This document shows positions 50,959 through 60,085 of a stretch of 64,000 nucleotides of DNA, piece by piece (position 1 is the stretch's first letter; the number at the start of each line of letters is the position of its first letter). The stretch covers positions 682,001 through 746,000 of the forward strand of contig NZ_CP100762.1 in the NCBI RefSeq assembly GCF_024296665.1, written 5' to 3'. Source of the DNA: Salinilacihabitans rarus. Lineage in GTDB: Archaea > Halobacteriota > Halobacteria > Halobacteriales > Natrialbaceae. The notes under the pieces were generated by a model. It saw only the letters and a program-made list of their open reading frames with translations. It was not told where the DNA came from and made no database searches. The position numbers and the translations under genes were made by a program.

Positions 50959-52311
50959 ATGGACCGAGATACGGTCGAACCGCAGGTCGACACTGTACCC
51001 GGGGAGCGAGCGAAGCGGTGGGTCGAGCACCACCATCGGTTCGCCGCTCCGAGCACCTACGTCTACGAGTTCGTCTGGGACACGCAGGCCGACGCGATCG
51101 GCCCCTTCTGCACCGACGTCGACGGCAACGTGCTGATGGACTTCACGAGCCACGTCGCCGCCGCCCCGCTCGGCTACAACAACCCCGCGGTTCGCGATCG
51201 CCTCGCGGAGTTCGACGTCGTCGACCCGCTGAAGATCGCCGGTCAGGACTTCTACGTCAGTGGCGGTTCCACTCCCGAGGACACCGAGTTCCCCGGCCCG
51301 ACCCAGCTGATGGAGCGGCTGGTCGACCTCACGAGCGAGTACGACATGGACCGGGTCTTCCTCTCGAACTCCGGCGCCGAGGCCGTCGAGAACGCGATCA
51401 AGATCTGCTACGCCCGCGGCGGCCACCGCGCGTTCACCTTCGACGGCGCCTTCCACGGGCGCACCCTCGGTGCGCTCTCGCTGAACCGCTCGAAGGCCGT
51501 CCACCGGACGGGCTACCCCGAGGTGCCCGGCGTCGTCGCCCTCCCGTACCCCTCGACCGACGAGGCCTACGAGACGAAGTGGCGCACCGACGGCCCCGGC
51601 GGGAACGTCCTCGCGGACAAACTCGACCCCGAGCGGGGCGTGATCGACCCCGACGAGGTGGCGTTCGTCATCCTCGAACCGCTGCAGGGCGAGGGCGGCT
51701 ACCGCGTCCCCCACCCCGAGTTCGCCCGCGACCTCGAGGCCGCCCGCGAGCGGTTCGATCTGAAGGTGATCGCCGACGAGATCCAGTCCGGTCTCGGCCG
51801 CACCGGCGAGATGTGGGGCGTCGACCACCTCGACCTCACTCCGGACGTCATCACCAGCGCGAAGGGCCTGCGCGTCGGCGCGACGATCTCCCGCTCGGAC
51901 GTCTTCCCCGAGGAGACCGGACGGCTCTCCTCGACGTGGGGCGCCGGCGACGTCATCGCCTCGCTGCAGGGCGTGTTGACGATCGACGCCATCCGCGAGC
52001 AAAACCTGCTGGCGAACGTCCGCGAGCGCGGCGAGCAGTTCCGCGCGATCCTCGAGGAGAGCGACGCCGAGGGGATGATCGACGTGCGCGGCCGCGGCCT
52101 GATGCTCGCCGTCGAGTTCGACACCAAGGCCCGCCGCGAGGCGGTCGTGAAGGCGGCGATGGAGCGTGGCCTGCTCACCCTCGGCTGCGGGCACAAGACG
52201 CTGCGCCTGCTGCCCCCGCTCGACGTCACCGAGCGCGAGATCGACCTCGGCGCGGGGCTGTTCCTCGACGCCGTCGAGGACGTCGCCGAGGAGATGACGA
52301 CGACGGTCTGA
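50959..52311 (+). CDS. Class III PLP aminotransferase (GABA-transaminase-like)
   Basis: A 450-aa aminotransferase. It shows the substrate-side SNSGAEAVENAIKICYARGG, the FDGAFHGRTLGALSL motif, the PLP aspartate in VIADEIQSGLGRTG, and the PLP lysine in VITSAKGLRVGATISR. It resembles 4-aminobutyrate and ornithine-type aminotransferases that transfer an omega-amino group to 2-oxoglutarate. The actual amino donor is uncertain. It is monocistronic. Confidence 0.88.
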   Translation: MDRDTVEPQVDTVPGERAKRWVEHHHRFAAPSTYVYEFVWDTQADAIGPFCTDVDGNVLMDFTSHVAAAPLGYNNPAVRDRLAEFDVVDPLKIAGQDFYVSGGSTPEDTEFPGPTQLMERLVDLTSEYDMDRVFLSNSGAEAVENAIKICYARGGHRAFTFDGAFHGRTLGALSLNRSKAVHRTGYPEVPGVVALPYPSTDEAYETKWRTDGPGGNVLADKLDPERGVIDPDEVAFVILEPLQGEGGYRVPHPEFARDLEAARERFDLKVIADEIQSGLGRTGEMWGVDHLDLTPDVITSAKGLRVGATISRSDVFPEETGRLSSTWGAGDVIASLQGVLTIDAIREQNLLANVRERGEQFRAILEESDAEGMIDVRGRGLMLAVEFDTKARREAVVKAAMERGLLTLGCGHKTLRLLPPLDVTEREIDLGAGLFLDAVEDVAEEMTTTV

Positions 52312-52320
52312 ACTCGATTC

Positions 52321-52578
52321 TCAGCGGTCGCTCGGCTCGCGGTCCGTCCGCACCTCCGTCTCCCGCATCGACTCGTCGTACGTCGACCCCACGGCGATCA
52401 GGAACCCGGTCATCGCCGTCACGAGGGCGACGGCACCGATGGCGACGACAGCGACCGAGACGGCATCGCTCGGCAACACGTTCGCGGACGTGAACAGCGA
52501 GACCGCCGTCACGCCGGCGATGAGGGTCAGGAGGCGGGCGAACCGGCCGACGTCCACGCCGGTCGACTCATCCGACAT
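52321..52578 (-). CDS. Two-span membrane protein
   Basis: An 85-aa protein with two hydrophobic helices (about residues 13-32 and 39-63) and a polar C-terminus (STYDESMRETEVRTDREPSD). It overlaps the preceding membrane gene by 11 bases, so the pair is likely cotranscribed. ATG 52578 sits at the start of the first polar residues MSDESTGVDVGR. Function unknown. Confidence 0.65.
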   Translation of the reverse strand: MSDESTGVDVGRFARLLTLIAGVTAVSLFTSANVLPSDAVSVAVVAIGAVALVTAMTGFLIAVGSTYDESMRETEVRTDREPSDR

Positions 52579-52828
52579 ATCGGGAGATGGTCGAGAGGAC
52601 GCCTTCGTACTCGCCGTCGGTCGTCGAGTGCCCCAGCGAGTGGACCGACTGGCAGACCCACACCCCGGCGGTGAAGTTGAGGAACGCGACGAACGAGAGG
52701 ACACCGAGGTCCCCCTCGACGAAGAGGCCGGACAGTATCGCTGCGACGAACGTCACCGCCATGATCGCGTGGGTCACGAGCGAGCGCACGCCGAAGTCCT
52801 GTAGCCGCACGAGGAACTCGAACGCCAT
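52568..52828 (-). CDS. Two-to-three-span membrane protein
   Basis: An 86-aa protein with hydrophobic helices at about residues 18-36 and 40-58. The His-containing loop (VHSLGHSTTDG) is at its C-terminal side. ATG 52828 follows a TATA box (minus-strand CTATATA at 52854-52860) by about 28 bases. It is the first of a pair of overlapping membrane genes. Confidence 0.65.
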   Translation of the reverse strand: MAFEFLVRLQDFGVRSLVTHAIMAVTFVAAILSGLFVEGDLGVLSFVAFLNFTAGVWVCQSVHSLGHSTTDGEYEGVLSTISRYVG

Positions 52829-52973
52829 AGCCACGACTCTCACCGCCGGCCGGTATATAGCTTGAACCAGCGACTGACCCGGAACGACCGACGCGGGTGA
52901 AATGGAGAGGGGGTCCGGTCCGGCTTCCGCCGAGGCTGGCGAAAAGCGAGCCCACGGCGCAAACGCCGGGTCT

Positions 52974-53297
52974 TCAGAACTGGTAGCGGCGCTCGTCGTC
53001 CAGTTGGGGGTAGTCGTCGGCGCCGGTCATCTCCTCGAAGGTCATCCCCGAGAGGTACTCGTCGTAGGTCACGTCGTAGCCGGAGCGAAGCTGGAAGTCG
53101 AGTTTGCCGGTGTCGACGGTCGTCTGGAAGAGCATGTGGATCGCCCGGCGGACGAGTTCGTCGGTGGACTCGGGCTCTAGGGCCGTCTCCAGCAAGGCGA
53201 GTTCGTTGCGGGTCTCGCGGTCGAGCGAGACGGACAGTTCGTCGCCGAAGGCGGAGTAGGACGCCTGCATCTCGTCGTTCAGGTCGTCGAGGCTCAT
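52974..53297 (-). CDS. Conserved helical haloarchaeal protein
   Basis: A 107-aa soluble protein: SLDDLNDEMQASYSAFGDEL, SVSLDRETRNELALLETALE, then LVRRAIHMLFQTTVDTGKLD. The first part looks like a ribbon-helix-helix-type DNA-binding motif. A short C-terminal tail follows. ATG 53297 is supported by typical codon bias starting there. Its function is unknown to me. Confidence 0.65.
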   Translation of the reverse strand: MSLDDLNDEMQASYSAFGDELSVSLDRETRNELALLETALEPESTDELVRRAIHMLFQTTVDTGKLDFQLRSGYDVTYDEYLSGMTFEEMTGADDYPQLDDERRYQF

Positions 53298-53408
53298 ACG
53301 GGAGTGGACTGGAGCGTGGCGTTTAGGCCTTTCGTGGTTCGACGCGGCCGCCCGGCCGGGCCGTTCCCTTTCCGAAATCCTAAACCGGCCCCCTCCCAAG
53401 GGCCGTCG

Positions 53409-54329
53409 ATGACCGACGGGGAGTGGACGCTGCCGGACGACCTCGACGCCGTCCGCGAGGCGTTGATCGAGTGGTACGAGGCCGACCACCGCGAGTTCCC
53501 GTGGCGCCGGACCGACGACCCGTACGCCATCCTCGTCAGCGAGGTGATGAGCCAGCAGACCCAACTCGAACGCGTCGAGGAGGCCTGGGCGGCGTTCCTC
53601 GACCGGTGGCCGACGACCGCCGACCTCGCGGCGGCCGACCGGGCGGACGTGGTCGGCTTCTGGACGGCCCACAGCCTCGGCTACAACAACCGGGCGAAGT
53701 ACCTCCACGAGGCCGCCCGGCAGGTCGAGGAGGAACGCGGCGGCGAGTTTCCGACCACGCCCGACGGACTGCAGGAACTGATGGGCGTCGGCCCGTACAC
53801 CGCGAACGCGGTGGCGAGTTTCGCCTTCGACGCCGGCGAGGCGGTCGTCGACACGAACGTCAAGCGGGTCGCCTACCGGGCGTTCGACGTCCCGGACGAC
53901 GACGGCGCGTTCGAGGCGGCCGCGAACGAACTCATGCCCGAGGGCCGCTCGCGGGTCTGGAACAACGCGATCATGGAACTCGGCGGGGTCGCCTGCACGA
54001 AGGCGCCCCGCTGCGACGAGGTCGGTTGCCCGTGGCGCGAGTGGTGTATGGCCTACGCCAGCGGCGACTTCACGGCGCCGGACGTCCCCACCCAGCCCGC
54101 CTTCGACGGCAGCCGCCGGCAGTTCCGCGGGCGCGTGATCGCCGCCCTGCGCGAGTACGACGAACTCGCGCTCGACGCGCTCGGCCACCGGATCCGCGTC
54201 GACTACGCGCCCGACGGCGAGTACGGCCGGGAGTGGCTCGTCGGGTTGCTGGCGGACCTCGAGGACGACGGGCTGGTCGACGTCGAGGCGGGGCCCGACG
54301 GCGAGCGCGTCGCGCGACTGCGGCGGTAA
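53409..54329 (+). CDS. mutY: A/G-specific adenine glycosylase
   Basis: A 306-aa MutY homologue. It has the family signature VSEVMSQQTQLERVEEAWAA, the helix-hairpin-helix LMGVGPYTANAVASFAFD with catalytic-region Asp in VDTNVKRV, and a four-Cys [4Fe-4S] loop CTKAPRCDEVGCPWREWC. It removes adenine mispaired with 8-oxoguanine. The C-terminal part after the cluster (about residue 215) is short, without the MutT-like domain of bacterial MutY. ATG 53409 matches the family start. Confidence 0.93.
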   Translation: MTDGEWTLPDDLDAVREALIEWYEADHREFPWRRTDDPYAILVSEVMSQQTQLERVEEAWAAFLDRWPTTADLAAADRADVVGFWTAHSLGYNNRAKYLHEAARQVEEERGGEFPTTPDGLQELMGVGPYTANAVASFAFDAGEAVVDTNVKRVAYRAFDVPDDDGAFEAAANELMPEGRSRVWNNAIMELGGVACTKAPRCDEVGCPWREWCMAYASGDFTAPDVPTQPAFDGSRRQFRGRVIAALREYDELALDALGHRIRVDYAPDGEYGREWLVGLLADLEDDGLVDVEAGPDGERVARLRR

Positions 54330-54343
54330 CGGACTCGCGCCCG

Positions 54344-55354
54344 TCACGCGAGCAGGAGGACGCCGATCGCGACGAGGATGAACGCCGCCTTCAGCCCGAC
54401 GTTGACGAGGATCACCTTCGCGCCGAACTCGGGGCCCCAGATGCCAAACTGGAAGGGGATCGAGCGCTTGACCGTCCCGACGGTCAGCGAGAACAGGCTG
54501 CCGATCAGCAACGCGACGACCGCCTGCGCGGGGGTGAGGACGTCGCCGATCATCGGGGCGACGGCGACCGCGCCCGAGGTCGGGTCGACCAGCGAGACGA
54601 GGATCGCCGGCACCGCCGCGCCCGGCAGGCCGACGAGGCCCGCGACCGGGTCGACCAGCGCGGCGGGCTCCCGGAGTCCGGCGGCCGCGAGCAGCGAGCG
54701 CAGCGCGTCGGCGCGTTCGAGCGCGACGAACACCAGCGAGTAGACGACCGCCAGCCGCGGGACGATCGAGCGCAGCCGATCGGCCGTCTCGTGGCCGGCC
54801 TCGCGGACCCGGTCCCGGTGGGTCCGCTCCGCGCTCCCGTCCTCTCCCTCCCCGCCGTCGGTGACGGTCGGATCGACGGCGTCGGCGTCGTACTCGTAGC
54901 CCCGCAGCAGGACGGCGCCGGCGACGAGACCGACGAGCGAGATGGCAAGCGAGATGCCGGCGCGCGCGCCGACGTACAGCAGGCCGGCGTGCAGGCCGAG
55001 GATGGGGACGATCACGGGGCCGTAGTAGGTGAACACGTGCTGGACGAAGCCGAAGAACGTGTTGACGACGACGGCGACGAGCGTCGCGCGGTCGTCGAGC
55101 AGCCCGGACTCGCGAAACTCCGCGAGCATCCCGTAGCCGGCGGTGACCGAGACCGCGTTCGTCAACACGGCCGCGCCGACCTCGTCGGGCAGGTTCGCCG
55201 GGTCCGTCAGGTACCGGCCCGCGCGGGCGACGACGTCGACGAGGCCGTACGCGACGGCGAGGTTCGCGAGGCCGACGCCGGCCCCGACGAGGAGCGTGAT
55301 CGACAGCACGCGCGGCAGCGCGTCGGTCAGCAGGACGGAGACGATCGACGCCAC
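54344..55354 (-). CDS. Multi-span nucleoside-recognition (GATE)-like membrane protein
   Basis: A 336-aa integral membrane protein. It has about eight hydrophobic segments; the pattern NAVSVTAGYGMLAEFRESGLL DDR, NTFFGFVQHVFTYYGPVIVP and a central acidic loop resemble the Gate/nucleoside recognition (spore-maturation-like) transporters. A GTG at 55354 is chosen because the coding pattern begins there; the frame is open far upstream only because it runs over another gene. Cargo unknown. Membrane location certain, family tentative. Confidence 0.55.
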   Translation of the reverse strand: MASIVSVLLTDALPRVLSITLLVGAGVGLANLAVAYGLVDVVARAGRYLTDPANLPDEVGAAVLTNAVSVTAGYGMLAEFRESGLLDDRATLVAVVVNTFFGFVQHVFTYYGPVIVPILGLHAGLLYVGARAGISLAISLVGLVAGAVLLRGYEYDADAVDPTVTDGGEGEDGSAERTHRDRVREAGHETADRLRSIVPRLAVVYSLVFVALERADALRSLLAAAGLREPAALVDPVAGLVGLPGAAVPAILVSLVDPTSGAVAVAPMIGDVLTPAQAVVALLIGSLFSLTVGTVKRSIPFQFGIWGPEFGAKVILVNVGLKAAFILVAIGVLLLA

Positions 55355-55474
55355 GGCGATACGTAGCGAGTCGACGGAGAAATGTTCGTCGGATCGCTGA
55401 CGGATCGCGGCTGGCCCCGCCGGACCCGCGGGCCGACACCGGTGTATTTGGCCCGCGAGTCCGTTACCACGGGC

Positions 55475-56062
55475 ATGGCCGACGTGCACGTCCTCGCGAT
55501 CTGTGGCAGCCTGCGCGAAGAGAGTTACACCCGGATGGCCCTCGAACGGGCGCTCGAAGAGGCCGCCCGCGCGGGCGCGACGACCGAACTGCTGGACCTG
55601 CGCGAGTACGACCTGCCGACGTTCGACGCGGACGTCGACCGGGCCGACGCCGGCGACGCGGCGGAACTCGCCCGCCGGGTCCGCGGGGCCGACGCCATCC
55701 TGCTCGGGACGCCGATGTACCACGGCTCGTACTCCTCGCCGCTGAAGACGGCACTCGACTACTGCGGGTTCGACGAGTTCCGCGACGAGACCGTCGGACT
55801 GCTCGCGGTCTCCGGCGGGGCGTTCCCGGTGACGGCGCTCGAACACCTGCGGTCGGTCTGCCGGTCGCTCAACGCGTGGGTGATCCCCCACGAGGCCGCG
55901 GTGCCCGACGCCAGCCGCGCGTTCGAGGACGGCGCGTTCGTCGACCCGTCCCTCGAAGAGCGCGTGGCGACACTCGGCGGGCGCGCGGTGCAGTACGCGA
56001 ACATCGAACCGGACCCGGACTCCTTCGAGAGCGACCACAACGTCGGCGCGACCGGCAAGTAG
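55475..56062 (+). CDS. NADPH-dependent FMN reductase-like protein
   Basis: A 195-aa flavodoxin-like protein. Its FMN phosphate loop GSLREESYTRMALERALEE is at about residues 9-28, followed by LDLREYDLPTFDAD and the conserved GTPMYHGSYSSPLKTALDYC. It belongs to the azoreductase/chromate reductase group that transfers electrons from NAD(P)H to quinones or metals. Its stop abuts the next gene's stop (convergent). ATG 55475 is chosen. Confidence 0.88.
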   Translation: MADVHVLAICGSLREESYTRMALERALEEAARAGATTELLDLREYDLPTFDADVDRADAGDAAELARRVRGADAILLGTPMYHGSYSSPLKTALDYCGFDEFRDETVGLLAVSGGAFPVTALEHLRSVCRSLNAWVIPHEAAVPDASRAFEDGAFVDPSLEERVATLGGRAVQYANIEPDPDSFESDHNVGATGK

Positions 56063-56710
56063 TCAGGGGGCGAGCGTCCGCTGGAACCGCCGCTGCTGGG
56101 CGAGGAACGCGAACGCGGCGAAGACGACGAGGCCGACCTGGAACGCCTCGATACGGACGACGAGCGACCGCGGCCCGACCGACAGCGGCGCGGTCGTCAC
56201 CGTCCAGTCGATGAACCACGTCGCGGCCAGCAGCGTCGTCGCGCCGACGGCGACGAGCAGCGCCGGGCCGACGGCGTGGACCGGACCGCCGCGGGGCCGG
56301 CGGGAGCCGAACACCCGCCGTTCGAGGACGAACTGCCCGGCGAGCACCGCGGTGAGTACGGCGCCGCCGGCGACGAGCCCCGAGGTTCCCCCGACGACCT
56401 CGGCGACGAGGAGCCAGAGGTGCCACGTTCCCGCCAGCGCGAGCGCGGCGGCGAGACGCCGGGGCTGGAGGGGGTCCGTCGGCGCGCTCGTCGTCGCCCC
56501 GAAGACGCCCGCCCTGAGCAACGACCCGCAAAACAGGATGCCGAGCCCTGCGAGGGCGGTCGACGTGGTCCGGGGGCCGACGACGACGAGCGTGAACCAG
56601 GCGCCGACGCCGACGGCTTCGGCGGCCGCCGCTGACGCCGCCGCGCCGACGCCGACGAGGCGCCGCCGGGTCGTCCGACCGAGCACCCCCGGCGGCCGGA
56701 ACACGCTCAT
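56063..56710 (-). CDS. Integral membrane protein
   Basis: A 215-aa hydrophobic protein with about six membrane segments, each Ala/Val/Leu/Gly-rich, and Arg-rich loops (RRLVGVGAAAS, LERRVFGSRRPRGGPV). Start ATG 56710; the in-frame ATG at 56752 adds a polar stretch. No family is recognised. It is convergent with the FMN reductase gene. Confidence 0.65.
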   Translation of the reverse strand: MSVFRPPGVLGRTTRRRLVGVGAAASAAAAEAVGVGAWFTLVVVGPRTTSTALAGLGILFCGSLLRAGVFGATTSAPTDPLQPRRLAAALALAGTWHLWLLVAEVVGGTSGLVAGGAVLTAVLAGQFVLERRVFGSRRPRGGPVHAVGPALLVAVGATTLLAATWFIDWTVTTAPLSVGPRSLVVRIEAFQVGLVVFAAFAFLAQQRRFQRTLAP

Positions 56711-56841
56711 ACCGACCTTTCGGGGACCGGGGAGTTTCGTTATGTGACCCATTATCCGGTTTCGTCGCGTCGCGTACGAACACCGTCACGATCGCGTGAA
56801 TTGGCAAGCAATTTAACGCAGGCTTTCCCCGCCTAGACCGG

Positions 56842-57426
56842 ATGCACGCGATCACGAACAGCGGGTGGATCGAGGTCATCACCGGGAGCATGTTCTCCGG
56901 GAAGACCGAGGAGTTGCTCCGCCGGTTGCGACGCGCGGAGATCGCCGGACAGGAGGTCGCCGTCTTCTCGCCGGCCCTCGACGACCGTTACGGCGAGGAC
57001 CACGTCGGCACCCACGACGGCCGCCGCTGGGAGGCCGTCGCGGTCGACCCCGAAATCGAGTACGGGACGGTCGCGGCCGAACTCAACGGCGAGGAGGTCG
57101 TCGCCTTCGACGAGGCGAACTTCTTCTCGACCGGCCTCGTCGACGTCTGCGAGCGCCTCGCCGCCGACGGCCGGCGTGTGATCGTCAGCGGAATCGACCA
57201 GACGTTCCGCGGGGAGCCGTTCGAACCCCTCCCGCAGTTGATCGCCGTCGCCGAGTACGTCGAGAAGTACCGGGCGATCTGTGCCGTCTGTGGCGAACCG
57301 GCGACGCGCAACCAGCGGCTGATCGACGGCGAACCTGCGCACGTAGACGACCCGACTATCCTCGTCGGCGCCGAGGAGTCCTACGAGGCGCGGTGTCGAC
57401 ACTGTCACACGCTCCGGACGGACTGA
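56842..57426 (+). CDS. tdk: Thymidine kinase
   Basis: A 194-aa type II thymidine kinase. The P-loop GSMFSGKTEELLRRLRRAE is at residues 15-33, the catalytic Glu is in FDEANFF, and a zinc site is formed by four cysteines (CAVCG and CRHCH). It salvages thymidine by phosphorylating it to TMP. ATG 56842 follows an AATTTAAC box (about 56811-56818) by about 28 bases. Followed four bases after its stop by the Yip1-like gene. Confidence 0.95.
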   Translation: MHAITNSGWIEVITGSMFSGKTEELLRRLRRAEIAGQEVAVFSPALDDRYGEDHVGTHDGRRWEAVAVDPEIEYGTVAAELNGEEVVAFDEANFFSTGLVDVCERLAADGRRVIVSGIDQTFRGEPFEPLPQLIAVAEYVEKYRAICAVCGEPATRNQRLIDGEPAHVDDPTILVGAEESYEARCRHCHTLRTD

Positions 57427-57430
57427 TCGA

Positions 57431-58021
57431 ATGACTCGCTGGATCGAGCGACCCGAGGGCGGGCGCGAGCGCGGCCCGCGCGGACTCGCGGGGGCCTGGG
57501 TCGAGGTGCTCGTCCGCCCGCGCCGGTTCTTCCGCGCCGGGATCGCGCCGGGCGATCAGGGGCCCGGACTGACGTTCCTCGTGGCGGTCGTCCTCGCCTC
57601 GGAGGCGACGCGGTTCCTCCTCGTCGACGGCTCCTACCCCTCGCTGCCGGTGTCGCCGGCGCTCGCGGCCGTCTTCTGGCTGAGTCTCGTCGCGTTGCTG
57701 GTCGCGCCGCTTGCGCTGCACTTCGTCTCGGCGCTGCAGGCCCTGCTTCTCGCGGCGCTCGTCCCCGAACGGGCCGGAATCAGCCGGACGGTCCAGGTGA
57801 TCGCCTACTCGACCGCTCCCTGCGTCGTCTCCGGACTGCCGGTCCCGGCGCTCCGACTGGTCGCCGCCGCCTACGGCGCGACGCTGCTGATCCTCGGCCT
57901 GCGGATCGTCCACGGGACGTCGCTGCCCCGCGCGGCGGCCGCCGGGGCGCTCCCGGCCCTGCTCGTCTTCGGCTACGGCTTCCGTGGCGTCGACGCCGCC
58001 CGGACGCTCGCGCTCGGGTGA
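57431..58021 (+). CDS. Yip1-like membrane protein
   Basis: A 196-aa protein with a hydrophilic start (MTRWIERPEGGRERGPRGLA) and then VEVLVRPRRFFRAGIAPGDQ, a typical Yip1/YIF1-like pattern, followed by five membrane spans (about residues 45-65, 70-95, 100-120, 130-145, 160-185). It lies four bases after tdk and is probably cotranscribed. Role in haloarchaea unknown. Confidence 0.75.
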   Translation: MTRWIERPEGGRERGPRGLAGAWVEVLVRPRRFFRAGIAPGDQGPGLTFLVAVVLASEATRFLLVDGSYPSLPVSPALAAVFWLSLVALLVAPLALHFVSALQALLLAALVPERAGISRTVQVIAYSTAPCVVSGLPVPALRLVAAAYGATLLILGLRIVHGTSLPRAAAAGALPALLVFGYGFRGVDAARTLALG

Positions 58022-58201
58022 CGCATATTTATACTCCCGGCGGGCGGCGAGGGCGGGGGCCGACGCCCGCTTTCTCGTCCGGTTAGTCCGGTATTGTCCG
58101 GCCGGAATCGGCCGGGTAAGTGAGGTCTAACGCCGCGACGTCCGGGAGAACGGATCGAAACGTTGGACAGAACTATTTACGGGGATGTGGTCGACCGCAT
58201 T

Positions 58202-58738
58202 ATGCCCGACAGGGAACAACAGGTCAAACGCCTGTCCGAGCGCGTCGTGAAAGAGGCAGTGGGCGTCGGCATGGAGTCGTCGATGCGCGAACCGATCGTC
58301 GAGGCCGTCGAGGAGGCCGGCGGAACCCAGCCGGCGGTGCGACGGCAGCTACCGCTGGCAGGGGTCTTCCTCGGCATCGGCGCGGCCATCGGCTACCTCG
58401 CGGGGCGCGAGGAGGTCGCCGAGCAACTCGGGGCCCCCGACCTCGAATCGGTCGAGGAGCCGGAAATCGTCGAGGAGGTCACCGAGGAATTCGTCGAGGA
58501 AGCCGAGGAGGAGGAAGCCGAACCGGAATCGGGGTCCCGGCGGCTCCCCCGACTCGCGCTGGTGCTGGCGCTCGTCGCCGCGGGCGCGCTCGCCCGCCGT
58601 CGGCTGATGGGCGAGGAGGAAGAGGAGTGGGAACCGATCGAGGAGTTCGAGCCCGCGGTGGATCAGGAATCCGAGGAGGAAGCGGAGATGGAAGCGGAAG
58701 ACGAGGGCGAGGCCGAAGAGGAAGAGACCGAGGAGTAA
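58202..58738 (+). CDS. Two-span membrane protein with very acidic tail
   Basis: A 178-aa protein with membrane helices near residues 52-68 and 112-130, separated by a Glu-rich loop (EEVTEEFVEEAEEEEAEPES). The C-terminus is almost pure Glu/Ala/Asp. ATG 58202 lies about 26 bases after the CTATTTA box (58173-58179), a leaderless spacing; the TTG at 58163 is rejected. Function unknown. Confidence 0.7.
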   Translation: MPDREQQVKRLSERVVKEAVGVGMESSMREPIVEAVEEAGGTQPAVRRQLPLAGVFLGIGAAIGYLAGREEVAEQLGAPDLESVEEPEIVEEVTEEFVEEAEEEEAEPESGSRRLPRLALVLALVAAGALARRRLMGEEEEEWEPIEEFEPAVDQESEEEAEMEAEDEGEAEEEETEE

Positions 58739-58891
58739 CCGACCCGTTCCGGCGGTTCCGTTCGTTTTTCCGCCCCTCGTTCTTTCGTCCGTCGTCCTCG
58801 CGTCCTGCCGTCGAGTCTCGCCCGTCGAACGGCGACGCCGGAACTCGCCGCGACGAAGGAGCTAAGGGGCCGACGCCGACACTCTCCCCCA

Positions 58892-59935
58892 ATGCAGACG
58901 ACCCACCGCGTCGTCGTCGGGGACTCCCGCGACCTCGCGTCAGTCGCCGACTCGTCGGTCGAACTCGTCGTCACGTCGCCGCCGTACCCGATGATCGGGA
59001 TGTGGGACGACCTCTTCGCGGACCTCGATCCCGCGGTCGCCGACGCTCTGGCGGAAGGCGAGGGCCGGGCGGCGTTCGACGCGATGCACGCCCAACTCGA
59101 CCGCGTCTGGAACGAGGTCGAGCGCGTGCTCGTCGACGGCGGCATCGCCTGCGTCAACGTCGGCGACGCGACCCGGACCGTCGACGGGAGCTTCCGCGTC
59201 TACCCGAACCACGCCCGCGTCCTCCGGGCGTTCGAGGAGCGGGGGTTCGACCCCCTGCCGGACGTCCTCTGGCGCAAGCCCGCCAACAGCGCCGCGAAGT
59301 TCATGGGCAGCGGGATGGTGCCGCCGAACGCCTACGTCACCCTCGAACACGAGTACGTCCTCGTCTTCCGGAAGGGCGGCGAGAGCCGGTCGTTCGAGCC
59401 CGGCGCCGACCGCCGGTACGAGGCCGCCTACTTCTGGGAGGAGCGCAACCGCTGGTTCTCGGACGTCTGGACCGACGTCCGCGGGGAGTTGCAGGCGCTC
59501 GACGCCGCCGACGACCTCCGCGAGCGGTCGGCCGCCTACCCGCTCGAAATCCCCTACCGGCTGATCTGCATGTACTCGGCCTACGGCGACACCGTCCTCG
59601 ACCCGTTCTGGGGGACGGGGACCACCTCGCTCGCGGCGATGTGCGCCGGGCGGAACTCGATCGGCTGGGAGCGCGAGGAGGCGTTCGTCTCGGTGTTCGA
59701 CGACCGCGTCGAGGAGGTGCCGGCGCTGTCGCGGCGGGTCTCGCGGCGACGGCTCGAACGCCACCGGGCGTTCGTCGCCGAGCGCGGCGAGGCGGACCTC
59801 GAGTACCGCGCCGACCACTACGACGTCCCCGTGATGACGAAGATGGAGGCCGGCATCCGGCTGTTCGAGGCCGTCGCCGTCGAGCGCGACGGGGACGGCT
59901 ACCGACTCGAACACGCACCGGTCGAGGGCGAGTAA
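58892..59935 (+). CDS. zim: Orphan TSPPY-type DNA methylase (CTAG/Zim-like)
   Basis: A 347-aa DNA methyltransferase of the N4-cytosine/N6-adenine beta group: the catalytic TSPPYPMIG motif (residues about 29-37) comes first, then the SAM-binding LDPFWGTGTTSLAAMCAGR. Middle motifs are VNVGDATRTVDGSF and YVTLEHEYVLVFRKGG. TSPPY is typical of m4C enzymes. A haloarchaeal orphan enzyme of this shape methylates CTAG. No restriction endonuclease is nearby. Symbol by resemblance to the CTAG enzyme; moderately sure. Confidence 0.75.
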   Translation: MQTTHRVVVGDSRDLASVADSSVELVVTSPPYPMIGMWDDLFADLDPAVADALAEGEGRAAFDAMHAQLDRVWNEVERVLVDGGIACVNVGDATRTVDGSFRVYPNHARVLRAFEERGFDPLPDVLWRKPANSAAKFMGSGMVPPNAYVTLEHEYVLVFRKGGESRSFEPGADRRYEAAYFWEERNRWFSDVWTDVRGELQALDAADDLRERSAAYPLEIPYRLICMYSAYGDTVLDPFWGTGTTSLAAMCAGRNSIGWEREEAFVSVFDDRVEEVPALSRRVSRRRLERHRAFVAERGEADLEYRADHYDVPVMTKMEAGIRLFEAVAVERDGDGYRLEHAPVEGE

Positions 59936-60085
59936 GCGGGCCGAACGGGCCCCGGAGAGGCTGTACGCGCCGGCTTCGCCGTCGTACGCCGGACCTATCG
60001 ATCCGTACGACCCACCGAAAATCGAACAGTCGTCCCGACTAACTAACCGATTTTTGCCGTCCGATCCACCTTTCATCCCCGTACC

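Noticed and set aside
54344-56038. Upstream extension of the GATE-like membrane gene to 564 aa
   Set aside because: The extra 228 residues are the antisense reading of the FMN reductase gene; the real protein begins near GTG 55354.
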